Of a DNA stretch of 64,000 bases, positions 27,520-36,610 are shown one piece after another. The stretch is taken from positions 62,001 to 126,000 of the forward strand of contig NZ_JAATJG010000010.1 of assembly GCF_011927765.1 (NCBI RefSeq), given 5' to 3'. Numbering within the stretch: the first letter of the stretch is position 1; each line of letters opens with the position of its first letter. The stretch is from Wenyingzhuangia aestuarii (lineage in GTDB: Bacteria; Bacteroidota; Bacteroidia; Flavobacteriales; Flavobacteriaceae). The notes beneath the pieces are model-generated. The model made no database searches. It was not told the origin of the DNA and saw nothing but the letters and a program-made list of their open reading frames with translations. The translations under genes and the position numbers were made by a program.

Positions 27520-29112
27520 ATGAAAACAAATTTTTTAAAATTAAAACTATTAATGTTCGTACTTTTTTGTGCAAATACTATTGAAGCTCAAAGAGCAAAT
27601 GTAGATTTTCCACGCAATAGAAGGTACGATGAAGTAAGTTGGTTAATTTCTCACAATGCCAATAACAACAGAAAAGATGGACCTGGTGGTTTTTGTTTAG
27701 GAGGTGCCAATCAAGAATTAAGTATGGAGGAGCAGTTTAATTACGGAGTCCGTAAATTTATGGTAGATATTCACTTGGTAAACGGACAAATTAAATTAAA
27801 GCACGGAAGTCCAAATAGCTGTATGATGGATGGAAAGACTTTTAATAATTTGTTGGAAAAACTTTTAAAAAATAATAGCAACGATATAATTACACTACAT
27901 ATACAGAATGGACCAAATTTAGGGATTCAATATTTCGATATTTTGTTCCAGAGTAGTAGCAATGGATTTAAAAATTTGAGTTCTTATATCTATAATGAAA
28001 ACAATACCATAGACAATACGTATGCTTATGGAGTTATGGGAAATGTACATACAAAAAAACGTTATCCGTTTATTGGAGAAATGCAAGAAAAAAATAAAAG
28101 GCTAATGATTTTTGTAGAACAGAGCATTCCTGGTTATAGTGGAGAGCATCCTAAATATAGAAAAGAATTTAATTATACGGTACAAAATAATTATAGTGCT
28201 ACACAAGTATCACATCTTTGGGAGGGTAATAAATTTACCAAACACAGAGGACAAGATGATATGGGAATTTTAACGGTAAATCATTTTGCTATTGACAATC
28301 CTTTTGGAGTAGGAGATAAAAACAAATCTAAAGAAGCAAATACTAGAGTTTACGAAAAAGCCATGCAGTCTTGGCTAAAATTTGGAAAACGACCTTCTGT
28401 AGCGGTTGATTTTTCTAATTTGGTAGATTCAGGACAATCTAATGCAATGACTCAAATACGTAGTGTAAATACCCACAATGAAATTAGAGGAAACTTTACA
28501 TACAACGGACAGTCTATAGGTAATGTTAAAGGATCTTTGTGCGATCAAGTTTCTACAGGTTGTACTCACAAAATTGGAGCAAGAGGTTCGGGGGCTTATA
28601 GTAGTTTGTTTGTAGAAAGTAATTGGAATGGAATGTGGTCTTTTCCAGTTCCTCAAAGCAGTAGTGTTTATTATTCTGGAAAAAGATTTTTAAGAATTTC
28701 TCATAGTACTTATCACATAGCACCTAAGTATATAGATTTACATAGCTATAGAGGAAATAGCAAAACAACGTATCCTATTGCATTTACATTACAACCCCAT
28801 AGTTCTTTAAACAAAATACAAGGCTTAAACACCTTAGATAAAGACTCTAAAGACGAATCTTTAAAAGAGGCTATAAAAGTGCTATCTAATCCTATTACAA
28901 ATCAAAAATTGGAAATTGCTGTTTCTTCAGAGTTTGATAAGGTTTCTGTAATGATAAAAGATACTACAGGAAAAGTAGTGTTAGTTGTTAACAAATTAAA
29001 AGGAGGAGCAACTCATACCATAGATGTTTCATTATTAAATAAAGGAATATATATACTATCTATAGAAGGTTTTGATTGGTTTGATACAAACAAGAAAATT
29101 ATTATTCAGTAG
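27520..29112 (+). CDS. T9SS-secreted PI-PLC-like phosphodiesterase
   Basis: This 530-residue protein has a signal peptide (~1-23, ending in IEAQ). Residues ~30-200 resemble the PI-PLC X domain: SHNANN with His45, VDIHLVNGQIKLKHGS with His95, and NDIITLHIQNG. Two such histidines are the general acid and base in bacterial PI-PLC. Residues ~450-530 form a type IX secretion sorting domain (VLSNPITNQKLEIAVS...LNKGIYILSI...KKIIIQ), so the protein should be exported across the outer membrane and anchored or released. Substrate specificity is unknown: family members act on phosphatidylinositol or related phosphodiesters. The gene is flanked by two identical terminator hairpins. Confidence 0.8.
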   Translation: MKTNFLKLKLLMFVLFCANTIEAQRANVDFPRNRRYDEVSWLISHNANNNRKDGPGGFCLGGANQELSMEEQFNYGVRKFMVDIHLVNGQIKLKHGSPNSCMMDGKTFNNLLEKLLKNNSNDIITLHIQNGPNLGIQYFDILFQSSSNGFKNLSSYIYNENNTIDNTYAYGVMGNVHTKKRYPFIGEMQEKNKRLMIFVEQSIPGYSGEHPKYRKEFNYTVQNNYSATQVSHLWEGNKFTKHRGQDDMGILTVNHFAIDNPFGVGDKNKSKEANTRVYEKAMQSWLKFGKRPSVAVDFSNLVDSGQSNAMTQIRSVNTHNEIRGNFTYNGQSIGNVKGSLCDQVSTGCTHKIGARGSGAYSSLFVESNWNGMWSFPVPQSSSVYYSGKRFLRISHSTYHIAPKYIDLHSYRGNSKTTYPIAFTLQPHSSLNKIQGLNTLDKDSKDESLKEAIKVLSNPITNQKLEIAVSSEFDKVSVMIKDTTGKVVLVVNKLKGGATHTIDVSLLNKGIYILSIEGFDWFDTNKKIIIQ

Positions 29113-29419
29113 TAAGTTCATTTCACAAACTAGAATTTTAACAAAACAAAACTCCAAACATTTAGTTGTTTGGAGTTTTATTTTGAGTAGACTTAAATGT
29201 TTATATAGAATCTAAATAAGGTTTTTAGTACTGTTAACATAGCTAAAGACTTGCTAAACATTGGCTTTGTTGCTTTATAGTAAAAGAGCTTTAAGGTTTA
29301 GTTAACAAACTTTACATACAGCTAACAAAAAGAGTAGGATTTGTTAAGGGTTCCCTTACATGGTTTGTTTTGGTTACAAGCTAAGTTTGGGGCATCAAAA
29401 CAAAACAAACTTTTTTAAA
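29113..29419. other. 307-bp intergenic region before the first DUF839/peroxidase module
   Basis: Apart from the terminator at 29148-29180, this stretch holds no ORF or RNA gene. A frame open from an ATG at 29360 runs into the lipoprotein gene, but its first 20 codons are not a signal peptide, so I treat them as leader sequence. No clear -7 box was found. Confidence 0.5.
29148..29180 (+). terminator. terminator after the PI-PLC-like gene
   Basis: The stem and loop are identical to those of the terminator at 27250-27281, with 34 nt shared (27248-27281 and 29146-29179). It is followed by TATTTTG. Confidence 0.8.
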
Positions 29420-30940
29420 ATGAAAAAATTATTAAAATTATCATCATTAGCTTTAGTTGCTGGTTTAGCAATTTCTTGTGGAGAAGATGGTTTAGATGGA
29501 ATTAACGGTACCAATGGAACAAATGGTACTAACGGTGCAGATGGTTCTAATGGAACTAACGGTTCAGATGCATCTGTATTTTTAGCAACTTCAAAAACAC
29601 CAACTCTTTTAAAGGTAACAAGTGATTTTGTAGATTTAAAAATTACTCCAATCTTAACATCAGAAGATGTAATTCCAAACAGTCCTGATTTTGTTTACGG
29701 GTCTATGGCAGACGGTGCAGGATTAATTAATAATGGAGATGAAACTTTTACATTAATTAACAATATAGAAGCAGATTATTCTATTGCTCGTATTCAATTA
29801 AACAAAAACTTAAGACCTATTAGCGGAGAGTACATTTTAAATGCTTCTGCAACTGCAGAAACAGCTCAATGTTCGGGTTCTTTAATTACACAAGCAGAAC
29901 ATGGTTTTGGTCCTTTATACCTTTCAGGAGGTGAATGGGGAGGAGCTTCTAAGGGAGTTTTTGTTACAGATCCTAGTAAAAACGTTACTGAGGCTGGTAC
30001 AGGAGAAATGTTAAGTGCATTTGGACAATGGTCTACAGAAAATGCTGTTGTAATTGGTAAAGATGCTTATGCTGATAAAACAGTAGCTTTTATTGGAGAT
30101 GATCATTCTGATAACAGTGTTCCTTCAGGTCAATTAGGAATGTATGTTGGAGATAGAGGAGATTTATACAATGGAAAATTATACGGTTTAAAAGTAACTT
30201 CTGATGGAATTACTTACGAAGCAGATATGGTTGAAGGTACAGAGTATACAGCTGAATTTGTTGAGTTAACTGAAACTGAAATTTCTGCTTTAGATACAGA
30301 ATGTAAAACTAAAGGAGTAATGGGATTCTCTAGATTAGAGGATATTGACTGGAGAAGAGGTTCTGCTGCTAACCAAAGAGAAATTTATTTTTGTGTTACT
30401 GGTAGAAGTAAACCAGACTTAGTTGGTAAAGGTTCTTTGTTAGGGAGAGTATATAAAGTAAACTTAAATGAAACTGATCCAACAGGAGTTTGTAAAATTA
30501 CTTGTGTATTAGATGCAGATGTTGATGGAGGTAAAGCAGATGGTTTCCACTCTCCAGATAATATTTTAGTGACAGAAAACTACGCTTACATTCAAGAAGA
30601 TCCAAACGGTTATGCTTCTTTAAATGCTGATATTTCTGGATATGCTAAATTATACCAGTACAATTTAAATACAAAAGAAGTTAAAACTGTATTAGAGTGT
30701 GATCAAGAAAGAGCAGCAAGTTTAGGATACGGTGTTACTTCTAGAAACTGGGAAATTACAGGTATGATTGATGTTACTGATGTTGTAGACAATGGTACAA
30801 ATACATTCTTATTAATTACTCAAAATCACGGATGGGAACCAGCTGACGGAACTTCTTTTACAGATCCTAATGCAAACACAAACTTATCAAACGCAAAAGA
30901 GGGGTCTGCTTTGTATGTAGTTAAAGGTTTAGATAGATAA
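29420..30940 (+). CDS. collagen-like DUF839/PhoX-family lipoprotein, copy 1
   Basis: This 506-residue protein has a lipoprotein signal peptide (start MKKLLKLSS at 29420) with lipobox AISC, followed by about ten Gly-X-X triplets (GLDGINGTNGTNG...) that form a collagen-like stalk at ~24-50. The rest (~60-506) is beta-propeller-like. It has DUF839/PhoX landmarks: an early QCSGS segment with acidic residues near GGEWG, RLEDIDWRRGSAANQREIYFCVTG (~310-335) and SPDNILVTENYAYIQEDPNG (~383-402). PhoX enzymes are Ca/Fe phosphatases; I cannot confirm the metal ligands, so catalysis is unproven. The peroxidase gene begins 4 bp after the stop. Confidence 0.75.
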   Translation: MKKLLKLSSLALVAGLAISCGEDGLDGINGTNGTNGTNGADGSNGTNGSDASVFLATSKTPTLLKVTSDFVDLKITPILTSEDVIPNSPDFVYGSMADGAGLINNGDETFTLINNIEADYSIARIQLNKNLRPISGEYILNASATAETAQCSGSLITQAEHGFGPLYLSGGEWGGASKGVFVTDPSKNVTEAGTGEMLSAFGQWSTENAVVIGKDAYADKTVAFIGDDHSDNSVPSGQLGMYVGDRGDLYNGKLYGLKVTSDGITYEADMVEGTEYTAEFVELTETEISALDTECKTKGVMGFSRLEDIDWRRGSAANQREIYFCVTGRSKPDLVGKGSLLGRVYKVNLNETDPTGVCKITCVLDADVDGGKADGFHSPDNILVTENYAYIQEDPNGYASLNADISGYAKLYQYNLNTKEVKTVLECDQERAASLGYGVTSRNWEITGMIDVTDVVDNGTNTFLLITQNHGWEPADGTSFTDPNANTNLSNAKEGSALYVVKGLDR

Positions 30941-30944
30941 ATTT

Positions 30945-32753
30945 ATGAGAAAATATTTGAATTTTATATTCAAAGCTAAGACATACACGTTAAGTGTATG
31001 TCTTTTGCTTTTAAGTGTTTCTTGCCAACAAAAACCAGAAACAACCAAGTTACCAGCAATTAATAGGTTAGAAAAATTATATAGTAATCACCTAGAATTG
31101 GCATATCAGTATTTAGACAGTATTGATTTAGCAGCTGAAAACATCAACAACAAAAAATATTATATACAATCAAGAGCGCATTTTAAAAAAAGTGAACCTA
31201 TATTGTCTTATACAGAAAAAGAAAATTTTAAGTCTTTAAATGCTCCTAACTTATTAAAAATTCAAGAAGAAGACCCAACAGATATTAAAATTCATCAACC
31301 TATAGGATATCAAGTAATCGAAGAAACTTTATTTACAGAACCTATAGATTCTTTAGTCTTAACCAGAGCTATAAAAGTAACAAGTGGTCGATTAAAATTG
31401 ATAAAAAATAACAACCACTTAAAGCTTAAAAACTACCATGTTTTATGGTTGATTAGAGATGAATTGGTAAGAATTGCAACCACTGGACTTTCTAATTTTG
31501 ATTCCCCAGTATTAGGACAATCTTTAAAAGAATCGGCATACGCTTTTCAGACTTTAAAAGAGATTTTAAGTATTTATAAAGAAAATTTTAAAGATTTAAA
31601 ACTGTATGAAAATTGGCAGAAAGAATTGGAGTTAACAATTACTACTTTGGATGCTGATTTTGATAGTTTTGACAGATTTGGTTTTATAAAAAATCGCACA
31701 AAAAATCAAATAGCATTGTGGAATCATACAGTAACTGACTGGCAGGTAGAATTTCCTTTTGAAATAGCTTTATCTAATCATTTTGACTTGTTGTTTAGTG
31801 AAGATATGTTTAATCTATCTTATTTTGCAGATTATAAAAGTGATACAACGCATTTAAAACAAAAAGTTAAACTAGGAAAGGAGCTTTTTAATGACAAAAC
31901 ATTATCACTTAGCAATCAAATGTCTTGTGCTACTTGTCATGATAAAAAACTAGCTTTTACCGATAAAAAAAAAGTATTTAATAAACATCAAAAAAGAAAT
32001 ACACCAACACTTACTTATGCAGGTTTGCAGCAAGCTTTTTTTCACGATAGTAGAGCAGGTAGTTTAGAAGGGCAGATTGTTGGAGTGGTTACCAATCATA
32101 ATGAATTTGATTCTGATTTGGATATTTTGGTAGAAAAAGTCAAACAAAACAAAGCATACGTAAAAGCATTTGATTCTTTGTATTTAAAAAAAGTTACAGA
32201 TGCCAATATTAGACACGCTATTGCTTCTTATGTTAGAACGTTAAATAAATTCAATTCTAAATTTGATAACAATGTGAATGATTTAGAAAACACATTATCA
32301 CCTTCAGAAAAAAAAGGATTTAATTTGTTTATGGGGAAAGCTGCTTGTGCTACTTGTCATTTTCCTCCACTTTTTAATGGAACTGTACCTCCTAATTTTT
32401 CAGAATCTGAAATGGAAATTATAGGTGTTCCTAAAACTAATAAAAATCTAGATTTAGATGATGATTTAGGCAGGTATGAGTTGTTTAAAACAGAACAGAG
32501 AAAAGGAATGTTTAAAACTCCCACCGTTAGAAACATTGCTTTAACGGCTCCATACATGCACAATGGTGTGTACAATAATTTAGAACAAGTACTAGATTTT
32601 TACAACCAAGGAGGGGGAGCAGGTTTAGGGTTTGATGTCCCTCACCAAACCTTACCTTTTGATGAGTTGAATTTATCGGAACAAGAAATAAAGGACATTA
32701 TAGCCTTTATGAAAACCTTAACTGATGTGCCAGAAGAAAATAAAAATTATTAG
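30945..32753 (+). CDS. large di-heme cytochrome c peroxidase (CCP/MauG-type) lipoprotein, copy 1
   Basis: This 602-residue protein has a lipobox LSVSC (Cys27). Residues ~30-290 are a helical region containing a HFKKSEPIL...IGYQVIEETLF pattern that I have seen fused to CCP_MauG domains in Bacteroidota and that may be imelysin-like. Residues ~305-600 form a di-heme peroxidase domain with CATCH at 328-332 and CATCH at 468-472, and APYMHNG (Met/His ligand region) near 535. The family reduces H2O2 or oxidises protein or small-molecule targets using periplasmic electrons. It starts 4 bp after the DUF839 lipoprotein and carries a strong hairpin inside codons 10-22. Confidence 0.88.
   Translation: MRKYLNFIFKAKTYTLSVCLLLLSVSCQQKPETTKLPAINRLEKLYSNHLELAYQYLDSIDLAAENINNKKYYIQSRAHFKKSEPILSYTEKENFKSLNAPNLLKIQEEDPTDIKIHQPIGYQVIEETLFTEPIDSLVLTRAIKVTSGRLKLIKNNNHLKLKNYHVLWLIRDELVRIATTGLSNFDSPVLGQSLKESAYAFQTLKEILSIYKENFKDLKLYENWQKELELTITTLDADFDSFDRFGFIKNRTKNQIALWNHTVTDWQVEFPFEIALSNHFDLLFSEDMFNLSYFADYKSDTTHLKQKVKLGKELFNDKTLSLSNQMSCATCHDKKLAFTDKKKVFNKHQKRNTPTLTYAGLQQAFFHDSRAGSLEGQIVGVVTNHNEFDSDLDILVEKVKQNKAYVKAFDSLYLKKVTDANIRHAIASYVRTLNKFNSKFDNNVNDLENTLSPSEKKGFNLFMGKAACATCHFPPLFNGTVPPNFSESEMEIIGVPKTNKNLDLDDDLGRYELFKTEQRKGMFKTPTVRNIALTAPYMHNGVYNNLEQVLDFYNQGGGAGLGFDVPHQTLPFDELNLSEQEIKDIIAFMKTLTDVPEENKNY
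30972..31011 (+). promoter_or_regulatory. hairpin within the start of peroxidase gene 1
   Basis: A perfect 11-bp stem AAGACATACAC (30978-30988) / GTGTATGTCTT (30994-31004) with loop GTTAA is extended by AAAGC / GCTTT across a small internal loop, and is followed by T-rich sequence. It lies 34 nt inside the ORF and could attenuate or stabilise the operon message. Confidence 0.55.
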
Positions 32754-32772
32754 AAATAAATTAATATTCTAA

Positions 32773-32808
32773 AAAAAGAACCGTTGGAAACAACGGTTCT
32801 TTTTTTTT
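32773..32808 (+). terminator. terminator after peroxidase gene 1
   Basis: A 14-bp perfect stem AAAAAGAACCGTTG / CAACGGTTCTTTTT with a GAAA tetraloop, followed by Ts, ends the first module 20 bp after its stop codon. Confidence 0.9.
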
Positions 32809-33015
32809 TAGATAAATATCGAATCAAATTATATAATTTTTCTGTGTAAAGAAAAAAACTTCTTAATGTTAAGTAAATATTAATGTATATATAGTGTTTG
32901 TTTTAATCAAAATAGAGTTGTTGAAAGGAACAAAACTCCACTTTTAAATACAATTTCACCCTTTTTAAAATGAATTGAAAACTAGTTTTGCCGTCAAACT
33001 TTAAAACAAACAAAA

Positions 33016-34560
33016 ATGAAAATGTTAAAATTACCACTATTGCTAGCGTGTATGTCACTAGCAATAGCAACCACTAGTTGTTCAGAAGATGGATTAGATG
33101 GTTTAAACGGAAAAGACGGAGTAAATGGTCAAGACGGAAAAGATGGAGAAGATTTAACTCCTACTTTAGAAGACAATGATATGTTCTTTGACAAATCTAT
33201 TATTGAACCATTGGTAAATATCAATCCAAGTTTTAGTGGTGTAAAAGCATATTCTTTGCTTACGTCTGTAGACGTTGTTGGAGATAACTTTCAAATTGCA
33301 AGTACTGTAGATGGTGCGGGTTTAATTAAAGACGGAGAAAACGGTTTTATTTATGTTGTAAATTGCGAAGATGCAAAAGCTATTGCTCGTTTAAGATTAG
33401 ACAAAAACTTAAATCCTATTTCTGGAGATTATTTGTTAAACTCTGGAGTTGCAGATTATTCTAGACAATGTTCTGGAACCATGTGGGAAAAAGAAATTCA
33501 TGGTGGAGATAAAGATGTATTCTTATCAGCATCAGAAGAATCTGTAAGTAATGTTGTAAAAGAAATAGACCCTAGAATAGAAGTTCCAAACCCTACAGGA
33601 GATTATGGAAACAAAGCATTAGGACAGTTTTTATGGGAAAATGCAGTACCATTGCCTAAAAATACGTATCCAGGTAAAACAGTTATTTTAGGAGGAAATG
33701 ATCTTGATGGAGGTCAGCCAATATTATATATGTCAGAAAATGGAGATGTAGACAGAATCAACGGAAAGGTGTATGTATTGCGTACCAAACAAATTTCTGA
33801 TGGTGTAGGTGGAATTATTGATGCTCCTGCAGGAGAAAGACATGACGAAAGTGATTTTGACTTAAAAACTACGTATGATGTAGAGTTTTTGGAAATTCCC
33901 AATGCTAAAAACTTAAGTACAAACGAAACTTCTAATTATTACAAAAACACATTGTTTGCAACTCATTTTGTAAGAATGGAAGATTTAGACTATCAAAAAG
34001 GAAGTGCTGAAAATGCACGTAATATTTACTTTGCAGTAACTGGAAAAGGAGCTGGAAAAGGAACCGTAAACGATCAAGGAAATGTATACAAATTAATTTT
34101 AGATGCAGATTCTCCATTAAAAGGTAAATTAACTAAAATTATTAGTGGTAACGATAGCGATAAAGGTAAAGATGGTTATTTAAGACCTTTGCAAAGCCCA
34201 GACAATGTTTGTGTAACAGAAAATTATGTGTATTTTCAAGAAGATCCAAATGGTGGTACTTGGAATAGAGGACACGCGGCTTCTATTTATCAAGCAGATT
34301 TACAAGGGAATAATGTGAAAAATGTATTAGATCTTAAAGTAAAATCTTTAGGAAACAATAGTTTAAGTATTGTAGAAAGTGGAGAGTTTGGAGCTTTAAC
34401 AGATGTGTCTGATAAAGTAGGAGTACCAGGTACTTTTTTATTAAACATACAAGTTAAATATTGGCAAGACAATGCTTTTAAAGCTTTAGACGGACATGAT
34501 GGTCCTGGTGAGGCAGACAGAGCTTCTCAAATTGTAATTTTAAGAGGCTTAGATCAATAA
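33016..34560 (+). CDS. collagen-like DUF839/PhoX-family lipoprotein, copy 2
   Basis: This 514-residue protein is paralogous to the product of 29420-30940. It has lipobox TTSC followed by collagen-like triplets (GLDGLNGKDGVNGQDGKDG). Shared landmarks in the same order are DGAGLI, IARLRLDKNLNPISGDYLLN, QCSGTMWEKEIHGG, RMEDLDYQKGSAENARNIYFAVTG and SPDNVCVTENYVYFQEDPNGG. It is a predicted surface or periplasmic lipid-anchored propeller. A phosphatase role is possible from the family but unproven, since I cannot verify the metal ligands. It is followed by a 15-bp hairpin and the second peroxidase gene. Confidence 0.75.
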   Translation: MKMLKLPLLLACMSLAIATTSCSEDGLDGLNGKDGVNGQDGKDGEDLTPTLEDNDMFFDKSIIEPLVNINPSFSGVKAYSLLTSVDVVGDNFQIASTVDGAGLIKDGENGFIYVVNCEDAKAIARLRLDKNLNPISGDYLLNSGVADYSRQCSGTMWEKEIHGGDKDVFLSASEESVSNVVKEIDPRIEVPNPTGDYGNKALGQFLWENAVPLPKNTYPGKTVILGGNDLDGGQPILYMSENGDVDRINGKVYVLRTKQISDGVGGIIDAPAGERHDESDFDLKTTYDVEFLEIPNAKNLSTNETSNYYKNTLFATHFVRMEDLDYQKGSAENARNIYFAVTGKGAGKGTVNDQGNVYKLILDADSPLKGKLTKIISGNDSDKGKDGYLRPLQSPDNVCVTENYVYFQEDPNGGTWNRGHAASIYQADLQGNNVKNVLDLKVKSLGNNSLSIVESGEFGALTDVSDKVGVPGTFLLNIQVKYWQDNAFKALDGHDGPGEADRASQIVILRGLDQ

Positions 34561-34586
34561 ACTAATCAAAATTAATATTTTAAGTC

Positions 34587-34620
34587 TGTTCCCAAAAGGC
34601 ATATTTGCCTTTTGGGAACA
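34587..34620 (+). promoter_or_regulatory. 15-bp intercistronic hairpin between module-2 genes
   Basis: Perfect arms TGTTCCCAAAAGGCA (34587-34601) and TGCCTTTTGGGAACA (34606-34620) enclose loop TATT. Only ACTTTT follows, a weak T tract, so it may be a leaky terminator or an mRNA-end stabiliser that lowers peroxidase expression relative to the lipoprotein. Confidence 0.65.
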
Positions 34621-34640
34621 ACTTTTAAACGCCCCTAAGA

Positions 34641-36458
34641 ATGGTAACTATGAATTTAAGAAACCTATTCATTTTAACTTTATTTTTTCTTACACTATTC
34701 TCTTGTGATACAAAAAAAGAGGAAACAACAATTGTAGATTGGTCTGTTGTACATGACTTTTATGTAGATAATTTAGACACAACTATTACTTTGTTAAATG
34801 ATTTGGATACATTACATATTCAATCTGCTAATAACCAAAAAGTATTTAAAAAAATAAGAACAACATTTAAACAATGCGAACCTTATGTTTCTTATTTAAA
34901 CCCCAAATCAGGTCATAAAGTAAATGGTCCAGCACTACCTATATTTAGAGAAAATAGTGGAAAATTGTTAGACCCTATAGGATTGCAAAAGTTAGAAGAA
35001 TCTATATTTCTAGGAGACACGGAAATAAAAGATTTTGCTGCCAATATAAACGTTACAAAGGGAATTTTAAGTACGGTAAAAAAAGAAGTGGTGTATTATA
35101 AAGTAAATGCCAAACGTTTTTTTATTGCTACACATCAACAATTATTAAGAATTATTAGTTTTTCTATGGCTGGGTTTGATACACCTGTAAGTGAATGGGG
35201 AATTAGCGAGGCTAAAATATCGTTGGAAAGTTTATTGTTTGTGTATCAAAATAGTATTCAAAAAATTATTATTGACAAAAATCCGATATTGGATAAGGAA
35301 TTAATACAGAATCTAAAAAGCGCTATTAATTTTATAAAACCCAATGTAAACTTTAAACAATTTGATCGGTTTTCATATATAAGAGATTATATAAATCCGA
35401 TAACAAGAGCTTGGGTTAAAGTTAAAAAAGAAAGCAATTTGTGGGAAGCTAGCGGAGTATATCCTTTTAATTTAGAGGCTCCTACTTTTTTTGAAAATGA
35501 TAGCTGGAATGTCAATCATTTTGCTTCTCCTAAAAATCAAAACTCAACAAAGGCACAAATTCAGTTAGGGCAAAAGTTGTTTAACGATGTCAACATCTCA
35601 AAAGGAGGAAAATTGTCTTGTGTAAGTTGTCACAATCCTAAAAAAGCATATGCAGATGGTTTGCAATTTTCAAAAGACAATACAGGAAAACTATTGTCAA
35701 GAAACTCTCCAACATTGGTAAATTCTATTTTTCAAAAAGCATTTTTTTGGGATGGAAAATCAGGAAATTTAAACGAGCAAATAAGCAATGTATTTGCAAA
35801 TGATAAAGAGTTTAACGTAACCGTACATCAATTTTCTGATGAAATTTTAGTAGACACCACTTACGTTAATCTTTTTAAAAAAGCTTACGGAAAAGTTCCC
35901 AAAAGCAATCATGATATTGTTAGAGCTATTGCATCTTATGTAGGCACGTTAAATGGTTTTAATTCTAAATTTGATAAAAATATTAGAGGAGAAGAAAACA
36001 CATATACAGCATCCGAAAAAAATGGATTTAATTTATTTATGGGAAAAGCCTTGTGTGCTACTTGCCATTTTATGCCTTTAACCAATGGTACGGTTCCTCC
36101 ATTTTTTACGGATACCGAAAAGGAAGCTATTGGAGTGGCAAAGACTTTTAAAAACAAAGAAATAGATAACGATTTAGGATACTATAATGCTTACAATCAA
36201 GAATATCATAAAAGAATGTTTAAAACCCCTACCATTAGAAACATTGCTTTAACGGCCCCGTACATGCACAATGGAGCTTATAATACGCTAGAACAAGTAC
36301 TTGATTTTTACAATAAAGGAGGGGGAGCTGGTTTAGGTTTTGATGCACCGAATCAGACCTTACCTTTTGATGCGTTGAATTTATCGGAACAAGAAATAAA
36401 GGACATTATAGCCTTTATGAAAACGTTAACCGATGTACCCGAAGATAAGGTATATTAA
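34641..36458 (+). CDS. large di-heme cytochrome c peroxidase lipoprotein, copy 2
   Basis: This 605-residue paralogue of the first peroxidase has lipobox LFSC in its signal peptide, the same N-terminal helical domain (FKQCEPYVSYLNPKSGHKVNGPALP...IGLQKLEESIF) and two heme sites, CVSCH at 327-331 and CATCH at 472-476, plus APYMHNG. The start at 34641 (MVTMNL) or 34650 (MNL) cannot be decided; both give a complete signal peptide. The last ~65 residues are almost identical to copy 1, with 51 identical bases (36374-36424 against 32666-32716). It is separated from its lipoprotein partner by a strong hairpin and is followed by a terminator. Confidence 0.88.
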   Translation: MVTMNLRNLFILTLFFLTLFSCDTKKEETTIVDWSVVHDFYVDNLDTTITLLNDLDTLHIQSANNQKVFKKIRTTFKQCEPYVSYLNPKSGHKVNGPALPIFRENSGKLLDPIGLQKLEESIFLGDTEIKDFAANINVTKGILSTVKKEVVYYKVNAKRFFIATHQQLLRIISFSMAGFDTPVSEWGISEAKISLESLLFVYQNSIQKIIIDKNPILDKELIQNLKSAINFIKPNVNFKQFDRFSYIRDYINPITRAWVKVKKESNLWEASGVYPFNLEAPTFFENDSWNVNHFASPKNQNSTKAQIQLGQKLFNDVNISKGGKLSCVSCHNPKKAYADGLQFSKDNTGKLLSRNSPTLVNSIFQKAFFWDGKSGNLNEQISNVFANDKEFNVTVHQFSDEILVDTTYVNLFKKAYGKVPKSNHDIVRAIASYVGTLNGFNSKFDKNIRGEENTYTASEKNGFNLFMGKALCATCHFMPLTNGTVPPFFTDTEKEAIGVAKTFKNKEIDNDLGYYNAYNQEYHKRMFKTPTIRNIALTAPYMHNGAYNTLEQVLDFYNKGGGAGLGFDAPNQTLPFDALNLSEQEIKDIIAFMKTLTDVPEDKVY

Positions 36459-36542
36459 TAAGGAGTCTGTTTTAAAAATATATTCATATTGAAGCATTAA
36501 TTTGATGAATTCGTTTTGGAAAACAATAAAATAAAGAATATT

Positions 36543-36577
36543 AAAAAGGAATAGAGTTTTGGCTTTATTCCTTTTTT
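36543..36577 (+). terminator. terminator after peroxidase gene 2
   Basis: An 11-bp stem AAAAAGGAATA / TATTCCTTTTT with a 12-nt loop is followed by Ts, 85 bp after the stop codon. Confidence 0.75.
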
Positions 36578-36610
36578 TGATGATGAAATTATTAAAGTAT
36601 TGAAAAAAAT

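Noticed and set aside
29480-29580. Repetitive DNA (AAYGGN units)
   Set aside because: It encodes the collagen-like Gly-X-X stalk in frame; no sign of a separate repeat array or CRISPR.
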